NCBI GenBank assembly: GCA_020073485.1
Contig: JAIQFB010000002.1
Coordinates: 1-64,000 of the forward strand
Length of the DNA: 64,000 nt
From: Terriglobia bacterium
Lineage (GTDB): Bacteria > Acidobacteriota > Terriglobia > Acidiferrales > UBA7541
Direction: 5' to 3'
Shown here: positions 34,386-43,717 of the stretch, piece by piece
How the letters are laid out: each line of letters starts with the position of its first letter
Numbering within the stretch: position 1 is the first letter of the stretch
Translations under genes and position numbers: made by a program
The notes under the pieces: generated by a model
Database searches by the model: none
The model's input: only the letters and a program-made list of their open reading frames with translations
Told to the model about the DNA's origin: nothing

Positions 34386-36422
34386 ATGGAACGCAAATCG
34401 AAATCGCTGTGGGACACAAAGATCGTGACGCGCGCGGCCGTGGATTCGTTGGTGAAGCTCGACCCGCGCACGCTGATGAAGAATCCGGTGATGTTCGTGG
34501 TGGAGATCGGCGCGGCGCTGCTGACCTTCACGGTGATTCGGAATCAAATGCATCACCAGGCGGGATTCGCCTTTGAACTGCAGATCACGCTGTGGCTGTG
34601 GTTCACCGTGGTGTTCGCCAACTTCGCCGAAGCCATGGCCGAAGGCCGCGGCAAGGCGCAGGCCGACACGCTGCGCAAATCGCGCACCGAGACCGTTGCG
34701 CGAAAGGTGAAGGCCGACGGCACGATTGAGGAAATCTCCGGATCGAAACTCCGCTCGGGGGACGTGGTCATCGTAACCGCGGGCGAATTTATTCCCGGAG
34801 ACGGCGAAGTGATCGATGGCGTCGCATCGGTGGACGAATCGGCGATCACCGGAGAATCGGCGCCGGTGATTCGCGAATCGGGCGGCGACCGCTCGGCGGT
34901 GACCGGCGGCACGCGCGTGCTCTCGGACGAAATCAAGGTGCGCATCACGTCCAATCCCGGCGAGACGTTCTTGGACCGCATGATCAAGATGGTCGAGGGC
35001 GCTTCGCGGCAGAAAACGCCGAACGAAATCGCGCTGAACATTCTGCTCTCCGGGCTGACGATTATTTTTCTGCTGGCCGTGGCCGCGCTGCAGCCCATGG
35101 CGATTTATTCCGGCGCGCCGCAAAGTCCGTTCGTGCTGTGGTCGCTGCTGGTGTGCCTGATTCCGACGACGATCGGCGGGCTGCTTTCGGCCATCGGCAT
35201 CGCCGGGATGGACCGCGTGATTCAGCGCAACGTCATGGCCATGTCCGGCCGCGCCGTGGAAGCCGCGGGCGACGTGGATACGCTGCTGCTCGACAAAACC
35301 GGCACGATTACGCTGGGCAATCGCCAGGCGACCGAGTTGATACCCGCTCCGGGCGTGTTGGATGCGGAACTGGCCGACGCGGCGCAGCTCGCCTCGCTCG
35401 CCGATGAAACCCCCGAGGGGCGCTCGATCGTGGTTCTGGCCAAGGAAAAGTACGGCTTGCGCGGACGCCCGCTGTCCTCGCTCGACGCCACGTTCATCCC
35501 CTTCTCGGCGACCACGCGCATGTCGGGCGTCGATTTCGACGGCCGCGCGATTCGCAAGGGCGCGCCGGATGCGATCAAGAAGTACGTGATCGAGCAAGGC
35601 GGCACAGTCCCGATACAGGTGGACGAAGTGGTGCAAATCGTGGCCAGCTCCGGCGCGACGCCTTTGCTGGTCGCCGCTAACAACCGGCTGCTGGGCACCG
35701 TGCGCCTCAAGGACATCGTGAAAGGCGGGATGAAGGAACGCTTCGATCACCTGCGCGCGATGGGCATCCGCACCGTGATGATCACCGGCGATAACCGCCT
35801 GACCGCCGCGGCCATCGCGCAAGAAGCGGGCGTCGACGATTTTCTGGCCGAAGCCAAGCCCGAAGACAAGCTCGCACTGATCCGCAAGGAACAATCGAAA
35901 GGAAAACTGGTGGCCATGACCGGCGACGGCACCAACGACGCGCCCGCGCTGGCCCAGGCCGACGTGGGCCTGGCCATGAACGCCGGAACGCAGGCCGCGA
36001 AAGAAGCCGGCAACATGGTGGACCTGGATTCCAACCCGACCAAGCTGATCGAAATCGTCGAAGTCGGCAAGCAACTGCTGATCACGCGCGGCGCGCTCAC
36101 CACGTTTTCGGTGGCCAACGACGTGGCGAAATATTTCGCCATCATCCCCGCGATGTTCGCCGGAGCTTTCCCCGTGCTGCAGGCGCTGAACATCATGGGC
36201 CTGAAGACGCCGGAGTCGGCGATCCTGTCGGCCGTGATTTTCAACGCGCTGATCATCATCGCGCTGGTGCCCCTGGCCTTGCGCGGCGTGCAATATCGCC
36301 CGCTGGGCGCTTCGGCCCTGCTGCGCTGGAATCTGCTGGTCTACGGCGTGGGCGGAATCGTCGCGCCGTTCATCGGCATCAAGCTGATCGACGTGATCAT
36401 CACCCGGCTGCACTGGGCGTGA
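34386..36422 (+). CDS. kdpB: potassium-transporting ATPase, ATP-binding subunit KdpB
   Basis: 678 residues. The P-type ATPase subunit of KdpFABC. It shows TGES (155-158, the actuator; its serine is the known inhibitory phosphorylation site in E. coli KdpB), the phosphorylation motif DKTGTIT (Asp303), KGAPDAI in the nucleotide-binding domain and [11 protein letters not shown] in the hinge. The ribosome site GAGGA overlaps the kdpA stop. It couples ATP hydrolysis to K+ uptake through KdpA. Confidence 0.96.
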   Translation: MERKSKSLWDTKIVTRAAVDSLVKLDPRTLMKNPVMFVVEIGAALLTFTVIRNQMHHQAGFAFELQITLWLWFTVVFANFAEAMAEGRGKAQADTLRKSRTETVARKVKADGTIEEISGSKLRSGDVVIVTAGEFIPGDGEVIDGVASVDESAITGESAPVIRESGGDRSAVTGGTRVLSDEIKVRITSNPGETFLDRMIKMVEGASRQKTPNEIALNILLSGLTIIFLLAVAALQPMAIYSGAPQSPFVLWSLLVCLIPTTIGGLLSAIGIAGMDRVIQRNVMAMSGRAVEAAGDVDTLLLDKTGTITLGNRQATELIPAPGVLDAELADAAQLASLADETPEGRSIVVLAKEKYGLRGRPLSSLDATFIPFSATTRMSGVDFDGRAIRKGAPDAIKKYVIEQGGTVPIQVDEVVQIVASSGATPLLVAANNRLLGTVRLKDIVKGGMKERFDHLRAMGIRTVMITGDNRLTAAAIAQEAGVDDFLAEAKPEDKLALIRKEQSKGKLVAMTGDGTNDAPALAQADVGLAMNAGTQAAKEAGNMVDLDSNPTKLIEIVEVGKQLLITRGALTTFSVANDVAKYFAIIPAMFAGAFPVLQALNIMGLKTPESAILSAVIFNALIIIALVPLALRGVQYRPLGASALLRWNLLVYGVGGIVAPFIGIKLIDVIITRLHWA

Positions 36423-36461
36423 GGAAACAAGTTTCAGAAGTGCGCATTTGAGGAAAAACAA

Positions 36462-37034
36462 ATGAAAAAGAATTTCATGATTTCGATCTGGATGACCATC
36501 GCAACGACGATCCTGCTCGGCGTCGTCTACCCGTTCGTGGTGACCGTCCTGGCACAAGTGCTCTTCCCCAGCCAGGCTAACGGTTCGCTGATTACGCTAA
36601 ACGGAAAAGTGGTCGGCTCGCGCCTGATCGGCCAGCCGTTTTCCTCCCCCGGCTATTTCCGTTCGCGCCCCTCGGCCGCCGGCAACGGCTACGACGCGCA
36701 AAATTCCGGCGGCTCCAACCTCGGCCCCACCAACAAATCGCTGATCGATCGCGTAAGCGGCGACGCCCAAAAAGCCCAGGCCGAAAATCCCGCGAGCCCC
36801 GTCCCCATGGACCTGATCACCACGTCCGGCTCCGGCCTCGATCCCCACATTTCACCGGCCGCCGCCGCATTCCAGGCCCCGCGCGTGGCCAAGGAACGCG
36901 GCATGACCGAAGCCGACGTCACCACCCTCATCGCCAAACACACCGAACCCCGCCAACTCGGCTTCCTCGGCGAACCCCGCGTCAACGTCCTGGAACTCAA
37001 CCTCGACCTCGACGCCGTTCATCCGATGCATTAA
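36462..37034 (+). CDS. kdpC: potassium-transporting ATPase subunit KdpC
   Basis: 190 residues. One N-terminal transmembrane helix (MTIATTILLGVVYPFVVTVL) and a periplasmic domain with the family motifs GSRLIGQPFSSPGYFRSRPS, GGSNLGPTN and SGSGLDPHISPAAA. KdpC is required for assembly and high-affinity function of the pump. It follows kdpB by 39 bp with GAGGA before the ATG. Last gene of the kdpFABC operon. Confidence 0.95.
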   Translation: MKKNFMISIWMTIATTILLGVVYPFVVTVLAQVLFPSQANGSLITLNGKVVGSRLIGQPFSSPGYFRSRPSAAGNGYDAQNSGGSNLGPTNKSLIDRVSGDAQKAQAENPASPVPMDLITTSGSGLDPHISPAAAAFQAPRVAKERGMTEADVTTLIAKHTEPRQLGFLGEPRVNVLELNLDLDAVHPMH

Positions 37035-37100
37035 CCTGCACTTCCGCAGCGCTTGCCCATCAGGCCCTCCTCAAACCGAACCATCGGCGGGCCTCGAGTA

Positions 37101-37177
37101 GCGTAGGCTTCAGCCTGCGCGGTTTAGAGCAACTGGGGCAAAGAATGGAAAACCGCGCGGGCTGAAGCCTACGTTAC
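37101..37177. repeat. palindromic intergenic element, copy 4
   Basis: Facing arms at about 37104-37125 (GTAGGCTTCAGCCTGC then GCGGTTT) and 37149-37173 share the GGCTTCAGCC core with copies 1 and 5. It lies between the convergent kdpC and kdpE genes, so it may also serve as a bidirectional terminator. Confidence 0.75.
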
Positions 37178-37217
37178 CAAAATCCGCGACGCGGCCTTTT
37201 CTACACACTCCGCGTCG

Positions 37218-37931
37218 CTATTTCTTCTTTGGTTTGCCAGGCGCGGCACCAGTGGGCTCAAACCGGTAGCCTACCCACGGATCGGTGTGAATGTACTTGG
37301 GGTGCGACGGGTCCGGTTCAATCTTTTTGCGCAACTGGTTAATAAACACTCGCAGGTATTCCGTTTCATTTCCGTAGTCCGGCCCCCAGACGGCCTGCAG
37401 CAGGCGGCGGTGTTCCAGCGGCTTGCCCTGGCTCGACACCAGATGCCGCAGCAGATCGAACTCCTTCGGCGTCAGCCGCACCGGGTTGCCCTTGACCAGC
37501 ACTTTCCTGCGCTCGAAATCGATTTCCAGATCGTCGGAAACGTAGGAAGGGATAGGCTCGGCGGAGGTGGTCCTGCGCAGGGCCGCGCGAATGCGCGCCA
37601 GAAGTTCCTCGACGCTGAAGGGCTTTACGACGTAATCGTCGGCTCCGGCATCCAGAGCCAGCACTTTGTCGTGCTCGGTATTGCGGACCGTCAGCATGAT
37701 GATGGCGACGTCGGACTGGTCGCGAATCTCGCGGCAAGTTTCCAGGCCTCCCATCCCCGGCATGTTGACGTCGAGTAGCACGAGCTCGGGGCGCTCCTTG
37801 CGCATGATTTCCAGAGCTTCTTCGCCGCTCTTGGCCTCGACCACCGAGTATCCGTTGCTCGATAATGTGGTCCGCATTACGCGGCGAATTTGCGGCTCGT
37901 CGTCCACAACCAGAATCGTCGATGTGCTCAT
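37218..37931 (-). CDS. kdpE: response regulator KdpE
   Basis: 237 residues, OmpR/PhoB class. The receiver domain has DD at 10-11, phospho-acceptor Asp54 (LLDVNMPG) and Lys in YVVKPFS. The C-terminal winged helix contains LTPKEFDLLRHLVSSQGKPLEHRRLLQAVWG, in two adjoining blocks, and VFINQLRKKIEPD, typical of KdpE. It should activate the kdp promoter under K+ limitation. Its ATG overlaps the stop of the kinase gene (ATGA). Confidence 0.92.
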   Translation of the reverse strand: MSTSTILVVDDEPQIRRVMRTTLSSNGYSVVEAKSGEEALEIMRKERPELVLLDVNMPGMGGLETCREIRDQSDVAIIMLTVRNTEHDKVLALDAGADDYVVKPFSVEELLARIRAALRRTTSAEPIPSYVSDDLEIDFERRKVLVKGNPVRLTPKEFDLLRHLVSSQGKPLEHRRLLQAVWGPDYGNETEYLRVFINQLRKKIEPDPSHPKYIHTDPWVGYRFEPTGAAPGKPKKK

Positions 37932-39388
37932 CGGTGTTCCGCCGTCCCCCTGACAATTGGCAGGCTGAATGAAAATACGGACCCTTGGCCCAACTGGCTG
38001 ATCACGCCGATTGTCCCGCCGTGCGCTTCCACGATGGCTTTGGCGATCGGCAAGCCCATGCCCGTGCCCTGCACCCGGTAGCGTTGATCCGAACCTCTGT
38101 AAAACTTGTCGAAAATGAGGGCGAGCTCGGCGTCGGCAATTCCGGGTCCTTGATCAGCGACGCTGAATGAGACAAAATCTCCCTGCTCCTCCGCGCCGAT
38201 CGTGATGGGGCGGTCGGGAGCGGAATACAAATTCGCGTTCTCGATCAGATGGACGAGCACTTCCTTGGCCCGCGCCAGGTCCGCGCGCACCAGCAGGTCC
38301 TGATTCTTCATTTCGATTCGAACCGGCCGTGTTCCCAAAACACCCTTGCAGACATCCAGCGCCTCGGAGATCAGATCCACCACCCGAAGCGTTTCCATCT
38401 GCAGCTTGACCTCGCCCGCTTCCAGGCGCGCCATTTCGGCGGCTTCCCCGACCAGGCGGTTCAGCCGGTCGCACTCTTCATTGATGATATTCAGTAGTTC
38501 GATGCGCTGGCCGTCGTCGAGTTTCGCCGGAGAAAGCAGATTCGTGACCGAAACCTTGATGGACGTGAGGGGCGTGCGGAAATCATGCGCGATGGCGTCC
38601 AGCAGCGCCGACTTCAGGCGCTCCCCCTCGCGCGCCGCCTCGGTCTTCCCCACCATTTCGATGGCGCGGGCCCGCTCGATGGCCACGGCGATCAGCGACC
38701 CCAGAGCCTCCAGCGACGGCCGCGAAAGCACAGGGCCGGAGATGCCCACGCTGCCCAGAATGCGCGATCCCAAACGAAGCGGAGCGAAGCAGACGCTGTG
38801 CTCCTCATCCACCTCCATGTCCTCGCGCGCCACGATCGCTTTCAGGTGATCCGCGTCGAGTTGCGGCAGGTTCATGCCGGAACGGTAGACCTTCTGCTTG
38901 TCCGTCAGGAACACGGCCGCGGCGCCCACCTCAAACGTCTCCACGATCTGGCGCGGGATGGCGTTCAGCAACTCGATGGGATTGCCGGCGGTCAGCAACC
39001 GTTGGCTGAATTTGTACAGGCGCTCGACTTCGCGGCGGCGGCGGTTGGCTTCTGCGGCCTGATTGCGTGCGCGCGTCGAGAGATCGCTGGCGAGAACGGA
39101 AGTTGCCAGAAACGTGATCAACGCCACCCAATTCTGCGGATCGGCAATGGTGAAGGTGCCCACCGGAGGCAGGAAAAAATAGTTGTAGGCCAGCGTGGCA
39201 ACCAGCGACATGAAGACGGAAACTGCGAGTCCCCAGAGAGTGGAAGCTCCGAGAACAGCGAGCAAATAAGTGAAGGCAATGGTCGTCGAATTGAAGCGAT
39301 GGGTCGACCGGTAGAATATGGTAATCGCCGCGACGGCAGCCAGAGCGGCCGCGTACCGGGCCAGTGTTATAGGCAGATTCTTCTTCAC
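37928..39388 (-). CDS. KdpD-like sensor histidine kinase, C-terminal half only
   Basis: 486 residues equal to the C-terminal half of KdpD. It has a four-helix DUF4118 membrane region (about 10-105, including LLAVLGASTLWGLAVSV), a GAF-like domain, a dimerisation domain with phospho-acceptor His268 (AIAHDFRTPLTSIK) and an ATPase domain (LIENANLYS, DQGPGI, GTGMGLPIAKAI). It lacks the N-terminal KdpD and USP domains, which are encoded separately on the other strand 52 bp away. It overlaps kdpE by 4 bp. It phosphorylates KdpE by inference. Confidence 0.9.
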   Translation of the reverse strand: MKKNLPITLARYAAALAAVAAITIFYRSTHRFNSTTIAFTYLLAVLGASTLWGLAVSVFMSLVATLAYNYFFLPPVGTFTIADPQNWVALITFLATSVLASDLSTRARNQAAEANRRRREVERLYKFSQRLLTAGNPIELLNAIPRQIVETFEVGAAAVFLTDKQKVYRSGMNLPQLDADHLKAIVAREDMEVDEEHSVCFAPLRLGSRILGSVGISGPVLSRPSLEALGSLIAVAIERARAIEMVGKTEAAREGERLKSALLDAIAHDFRTPLTSIKVSVTNLLSPAKLDDGQRIELLNIINEECDRLNRLVGEAAEMARLEAGEVKLQMETLRVVDLISEALDVCKGVLGTRPVRIEMKNQDLLVRADLARAKEVLVHLIENANLYSAPDRPITIGAEEQGDFVSFSVADQGPGIADAELALIFDKFYRGSDQRYRVQGTGMGLPIAKAIVEAHGGTIGVISQLGQGSVFSFSLPIVRGTAEHR

Positions 39389-39440
39389 GGCGCGATTCTA
39401 GCCTAGCATTTATTGCGCATAATAGAAGAGAATATCTGCG
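39389..39440. promoter_or_regulatory. 52-bp divergent promoter region of split kdpD genes
   Basis: The only space between the divergent start codons of the kinase gene and the KdpD-sensor gene. It contains CATAAT (-10-like, plus strand) about 20 bp before the right-hand ATG. Promoters of the two genes must overlap, which suggests joint control. Confidence 0.45.
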
Positions 39441-40565
39441 ATGACCAAGACGCCCGAGCAGTGGCTGGAAGAGGTCTCCCCTCAGGAACGCACCAAGGGA
39501 ATTCTGAAGCTTTTTCTTGGCTACGCCCCGGGAGTCGGCAAGACCTACGGCATGCTGGGCGAAGCCATACGCCGGCGCAGCCGTGGCGAAGATGTGGTCG
39601 TCGGCATCGTGGAAACGCACGGGCGCAAAGCCACCGCGGAACTCGCCGCGCAACTCGAGCAAGTCCCAATGCGCAAGATCGAATACAAGGGCACGGTCTT
39701 CGAGGAGATGGACCCGGACGCCATTATCAAGAGAAATCCAAGAGTCGTGCTCGTGGACGAACTGGCCCACACCAACATCCCCGGCAGCAAACACCGAAAA
39801 CGGTATGAAGACGTCCTCGACCTGGTCGAAGCGAAGATGGAAGTACTTTCCACGGTGAACGTGCAGCATTTGGAGAGCATCGCTCCCACCGTCGGCGCGA
39901 TTACCGGCATCAAAATTCGCGAAACCGTTCCCGATTGGGTGCTCGAACACGCCAACGAAATCGTGATGGTCGACCTGACCCCGGAAGCCCTGCAAAACCG
40001 TATGAAACGCGGCGAGGTGTACCACACTGAAAAAGTCGACCAGGCTCTCAGGAATTTTTTCCGCCGAGGCAACCTGATCGCGCTCCGGGAACTCGCCCTC
40101 CGCCAGGTGGCCGAACAGGTGGACCGCAGCCTGGAATCCTACATGGAGCAAAAGAATATTCAGGACCTGTGGCCTGTGCGCGAACGTATCGCCGTGTGCT
40201 TCAGCTCGAACCCCAGGGCGCAATATCTGATTGCGCGCGCGGCGCGCATGGCCCGGCGGATGGACGCCGAGTTATTCGCGATCTACGTCGATATCGGCCA
40301 CGACACTTCCGAGCAGGATCAAAACTCGCTCAACGCCAACATTCAATTTTCGGAAAGCCTCGGCGCGAAAGTGGTCAAACTCAAGGGGAAAGAAGTGGCC
40401 GCCGCGACCGCGGAATTCGTGCGCGAAAAACACGTAACGCAAGTGATCTTCGGCCGCACGGCTGTCGAAGGCTGGCGAAAATATCTCTACATGACCGCGA
40501 TTCACCGCTTCCTGCGCGACGCCCCAGCGGTGGATGTCCACATCGTGACGCAGGAAAACGATTAA
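39441..40565 (+). CDS. kdpD: stand-alone KdpD N-terminal sensor domain plus USP domain
   Basis: 374 residues. The KdpD domain covers about 20-230, with Walker A GYAPGVGKTYGML (27-39), GIVETHGRK, VLVDELAHTN (Walker B) and VNVQHLESI. A universal-stress-protein domain covers about 245-374. The protein ends before the membrane and kinase parts, which are a separate gene on the opposite strand. In complete KdpD these cytoplasmic domains sense K+ or bind ligands and set kinase versus phosphatase activity. Here the protein must act in trans on the kinase, by inference. A palindromic element follows. Confidence 0.9.
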   Translation: MTKTPEQWLEEVSPQERTKGILKLFLGYAPGVGKTYGMLGEAIRRRSRGEDVVVGIVETHGRKATAELAAQLEQVPMRKIEYKGTVFEEMDPDAIIKRNPRVVLVDELAHTNIPGSKHRKRYEDVLDLVEAKMEVLSTVNVQHLESIAPTVGAITGIKIRETVPDWVLEHANEIVMVDLTPEALQNRMKRGEVYHTEKVDQALRNFFRRGNLIALRELALRQVAEQVDRSLESYMEQKNIQDLWPVRERIAVCFSSNPRAQYLIARAARMARRMDAELFAIYVDIGHDTSEQDQNSLNANIQFSESLGAKVVKLKGKEVAAATAEFVREKHVTQVIFGRTAVEGWRKYLYMTAIHRFLRDAPAVDVHIVTQEND

Positions 40566-40570
40566 GAACT

Positions 40571-40645
40571 GTGGCACAGGCTTCAGCCTGTGGGGTTTTG
40601 ATTTTTGCAGGCCCCGCACAATCCACAGGCTGAAGCCTGTGCCAC
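40571..40645. repeat. palindromic intergenic element, copy 5
   Basis: Two perfect 23-bp inverted arms (40571-40593 and 40623-40645) with a 29-nt centre; each arm contains CAGGCTTCAGCCTG. It lies 5 bp after the stop of the KdpD-sensor gene, between two convergent genes. Confidence 0.85.
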
Positions 40646-40673
40646 CAAGATTCGCTTTCCCGAGAAATGAGAG

Positions 40674-41843
40674 TTACAGCGCGCGCAATGCCACGGAAAC
40701 AGGCTGCCGCGCGGCTCGGATCGCAGGCGGCACGCCGCCGACCAGCCCCATGAACAACGCAAACGCAATGCCGCCAAGCAACAATTCCGGCGTCACGCGA
40801 AACGCAAACGCGAGATACGTGAACGTCTGGAAATTCATGGTCCCGGTCGTCAGCCCATTCAACGGAATCACCAGAAGACACCCGAGCAATCCGCCCAGAA
40901 AAGAAATGAGGAGCGCCTCGATCAAAAAGGAGAACACCACGCTGCCGGCGCCGAAACCCAGCGCGCGCATGGTGGCGATTTCGCGCGAACGCTCCGCGAC
41001 CGCCGAATACATGGTATTGAGCGCGCCGAACACCGCGCCGATGCCCATCACCACCGCCACAATCGTCCCCAGGACCACAATAAGCGTCGTGAGTGTTTTC
41101 GATTGCTTGTCGTAGTAATCGCGCTCCCGGTCCACCTCGACAGTCATGCGCGGGTCGGCCGTGAGCGCGTCCTTGAATGCGCCGAGCGCGCCGGGAGAGG
41201 TCAAGTGCGCCGTGACAGACTGGAAGACGTTTTCCGGGCGGTGGTACACCTGGTTCACGACGTTTGCGTCGGCCCACACTTCGGAATCAAACGCGCCGCC
41301 GCCCGAATCGAAAACACCAACCACCTTCCACGCGCCCCCGCCGAACTTGATGGTGTCGCCAAGATCCAACCCCTGATAAGACGTCGCCGCGTGATTGCCG
41401 ACCACGAGTTCATTCAATCCGGGCTGGAAAAATCGCCCGGCGACGATCTTGATGTTGTCACGCACGCGCAACACCATGGGCGATACGCCGCGAACTTGCA
41501 CATTCGCGTCGGTGCCGCTGGATTTCAACGGGAATGCCGCGATCACCACGACCTCAGCGCTCACGAGCGGGCCCGCGTCGGATCGCGCGACGCCTGGCGC
41601 GTCCTGGAGTACCTTCACCTGCTCCAGCGAAACGGCGCCATCGATTTCCGAAGTCGAGCCCGCGCGGCGCACCATGGCATTTTGCGTCGATCCCGAACTG
41701 ACCAGCGTCATCTTGAATCCCCGCGCCAGCGACATCATGGCCACGAAGACGGAGACCGTGCCGGCAATGCCCAGAATCGCGACGATGGCGGAAGTCCACC
41801 GCGCCCGCACGCTCCGCAAATTGTAGATCACAGGTATGGCCAC
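40674..41843 (-). CDS. FtsX/MacB-type ABC transporter permease (second)
   Basis: 389 residues. An N-terminal helix (SAIVAILGIAGTVSVFVAM), a periplasmic MacB_PCD-like domain to about residue 255, then three C-terminal helices of the FtsX fold including the SREIATMRALGFG coupling region. The GTG at 41841-41843 is chosen because it follows GGAGAG and sits 2 bp after the upstream permease stop; longer frames would overlap that gene. Last gene of the four-gene export operon. Confidence 0.9.
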   Translation of the reverse strand: MAIPVIYNLRSVRARWTSAIVAILGIAGTVSVFVAMMSLARGFKMTLVSSGSTQNAMVRRAGSTSEIDGAVSLEQVKVLQDAPGVARSDAGPLVSAEVVVIAAFPLKSSGTDANVQVRGVSPMVLRVRDNIKIVAGRFFQPGLNELVVGNHAATSYQGLDLGDTIKFGGGAWKVVGVFDSGGGAFDSEVWADANVVNQVYHRPENVFQSVTAHLTSPGALGAFKDALTADPRMTVEVDRERDYYDKQSKTLTTLIVVLGTIVAVVMGIGAVFGALNTMYSAVAERSREIATMRALGFGAGSVVFSFLIEALLISFLGGLLGCLLVIPLNGLTTGTMNFQTFTYLAFAFRVTPELLLGGIAFALFMGLVGGVPPAIRAARQPVSVALRAL

Positions 41844-41845
41844 GG

Positions 41846-42985
41846 TCAGACTCTCCGGATCGCATCCACCACGCGCAGGCGCATGGCCGAAAACGCCGGC
41901 AAGATTCCTCCCGCGGTTCCCACAAGGAGCGCCGTCCCGAATCCGGCGACAATCCAAATCGGCGGCAGATAAAAGTACGGCAAAATTCCCCCGGTGGGAT
42001 CGCCGCGCAGGCTGAATAATTTCGCCAGCAACAATCCCAATCCCCCGCCAACAAACGCGACAATCAGCGATTCCATCATCACCAGCAGCAGCACAAACCG
42101 GTTGGAGAATCCCAGTGCTTTCAGCACGGCCAGTTCCCCGATGCGTTCGCGCACCGCGATGGCCATGGTGTTCCCGGTCACGAGCAGGAGCGTGAAGAAC
42201 ACGACGCCGCCCACCGTGAGAATCAGGAACTCGATGTTGCCCATCTGCTTCACGAACGACGCGGCGAATTCCTTCTCCGTGTCCGTCTTGGTTTCAAACG
42301 GCGAGTTGGCGAATTCGGCGTCGATGGCCTTGGCAACCTTCACGGAAAGATCGGGTTCGGCCACGCGCACGACGTACCAGCCCACGTCCCCTTTGCCGAA
42401 GGCTCTGCGCTCGTCCAGATAATCGTAGTGAAACCAGAACTGCGTGGTGTCGTCCTGTGCGCGCGAGCCTTTATAGATTCCACGAAGGTTGAACTCCCAC
42501 GACCCGGTATAGATCGTGCCCCTGAGGGGAATACGGTCGCCCACCTTCCAGCCGAACCGCTCGGCCGTGTTCTGCCCGGCGATCGCGCCTTCGCGGTCCT
42601 CGGCAAATGCCTTCCACTGATCCTCCGGAATGATGAACTCGGGATACATGGCACGTTGATTTGCGACGTCCACGGCAAATTGCGGAAAGAAATTCTTTTC
42701 GTCCTGATACACGCCGCCAAACCAGTTCTGATAGGTCACCTGCTTGATTCCGTCCATGCGCAGCAGGCGGTCGCGATAGGAAAGCGGCAGCGGCTGAATC
42801 AACGACGTCTTGTTGATGACCACCAGGCGGTCGGCGCCGGCGATATCCACGCCCTGGCTGAATGCCCCGCGGACAATCACCAGCAGACCGAACAAAAACA
42901 GCGCGACGGCAAACGATCCGATCGTCAGCGACGTCCGCAACTTTTTCCGGAAAAGATTCGCGATCAACAGCGGCAGGAATTTCAT
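41846..42985 (-). CDS. FtsX/MacB-type ABC transporter permease (first)
   Basis: 379 residues, with the same FtsX design as the gene that follows: an N-terminal helix (SFAVALFLFGLLVIV), a periplasmic domain with RGIYKGSRAQDDTTQFW, and a C-terminal helical bundle with AVRERIGELAVLKALGFSNR. Its ATG overlaps the ATPase gene stop by 4 bp (ATGA). Two different permeases probably form a heterodimer around one ATPase dimer. Substrate unknown. Confidence 0.9.
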   Translation of the reverse strand: MKFLPLLIANLFRKKLRTSLTIGSFAVALFLFGLLVIVRGAFSQGVDIAGADRLVVINKTSLIQPLPLSYRDRLLRMDGIKQVTYQNWFGGVYQDEKNFFPQFAVDVANQRAMYPEFIIPEDQWKAFAEDREGAIAGQNTAERFGWKVGDRIPLRGTIYTGSWEFNLRGIYKGSRAQDDTTQFWFHYDYLDERRAFGKGDVGWYVVRVAEPDLSVKVAKAIDAEFANSPFETKTDTEKEFAASFVKQMGNIEFLILTVGGVVFFTLLLVTGNTMAIAVRERIGELAVLKALGFSNRFVLLLVMMESLIVAFVGGGLGLLLAKLFSLRGDPTGGILPYFYLPPIWIVAGFGTALLVGTAGGILPAFSAMRLRVVDAIRRV

Positions 42986-43707
42986 GGTTTGCCCGCTCCC
43001 TCCGGCGCATCCACCAAGCTTCCCTTTTCCAGATGCAGCGTCACCTGCGCCTGCTTCGCAACCGCCGGATCATGCGTGACCATCAGCACCGTCTTGCCAT
43101 ACTCCTGAACCAGGCGCCCGATCAACTCCATGATTTCATCGGCCGCCTTGCGGTCCAGGTCCCCCGTCGGTTCGTCGCACAGTAGAAATGTCGGATCGGA
43201 AACAATGGCGCGCGCAATGGCCACGCGCTGCTCCTGCCCTCCGGAAAGCTGCCGAGGGTAGTGCTTCATGCGATCCCCCAGGCCCACCAATTGCAGCGCG
43301 GTTTCCACGTGCTTCTTGCGGTCGGACTTGGAAAGTTTCGTGAGCAGCAGCGGAAGTTCCACATTTTGAAAAGCCGTCAGAACCGGGATGAGGTTGTACA
43401 TCTGAAAAATGAACCCGACGTGGCGCGCCCTCCAGTCCGTCAGCTTGCTCGCGGACATGTGCGTGATTTCGTCACCGGCCACGGTGATCGTTCCGGCGGA
43501 GGGAACATCCAGCCCGCCCAGCAGATTCAGCAGCGTGGTCTTGCCCGATCCGCTGGGACCCATGAACGCGACGAAGTCTCCGCTGTCGACATCGAGGTTT
43601 AGCCCTTGCAGGACGTGAATTTCCTCGCCGCCGCGCGTGTATTTCTTGTCCAGGCCGCGCACGTGAATCAGGCTCGCCGCGCCTCCGTTGCCGTCCACTC
43701 GTACCAT
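42982..43707 (-). CDS. MacB/LolD-class ABC transporter ATP-binding protein
   Basis: 241 residues. Walker [10 protein letters not shown] (50-58), signature [12 protein letters not shown], Walker [13 protein letters not shown] and H-loop [12 protein letters not shown] place it in the LolD/MacB/FtsE class. These ATPases power extrusion from the inner membrane or periplasm by mechanotransmission rather than transport through the membrane helices. The ATG at 43705-43707 is chosen for its GAGGA site 7 bp away. An in-frame start at 43818 would overlap the adaptor gene. Confidence 0.93.
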   Translation of the reverse strand: MVRVDGNGGAASLIHVRGLDKKYTRGGEEIHVLQGLNLDVDSGDFVAFMGPSGSGKTTLLNLLGGLDVPSAGTITVAGDEITHMSASKLTDWRARHVGFIFQMYNLIPVLTAFQNVELPLLLTKLSKSDRKKHVETALQLVGLGDRMKHYPRQLSGGQEQRVAIARAIVSDPTFLLCDEPTGDLDRKAADEIMELIGRLVQEYGKTVLMVTHDPAVAKQAQVTLHLEKGSLVDAPEGAGKP

Positions 43708-43717
43708 GCCGCGATCC

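Noticed and set aside
34323-36557. 744-codon open frame antisense to kdpB
   Set aside because: It lies exactly opposite kdpB, is His/Arg/Gly-rich as expected from reading high-GC codons backwards, and shows no domain.
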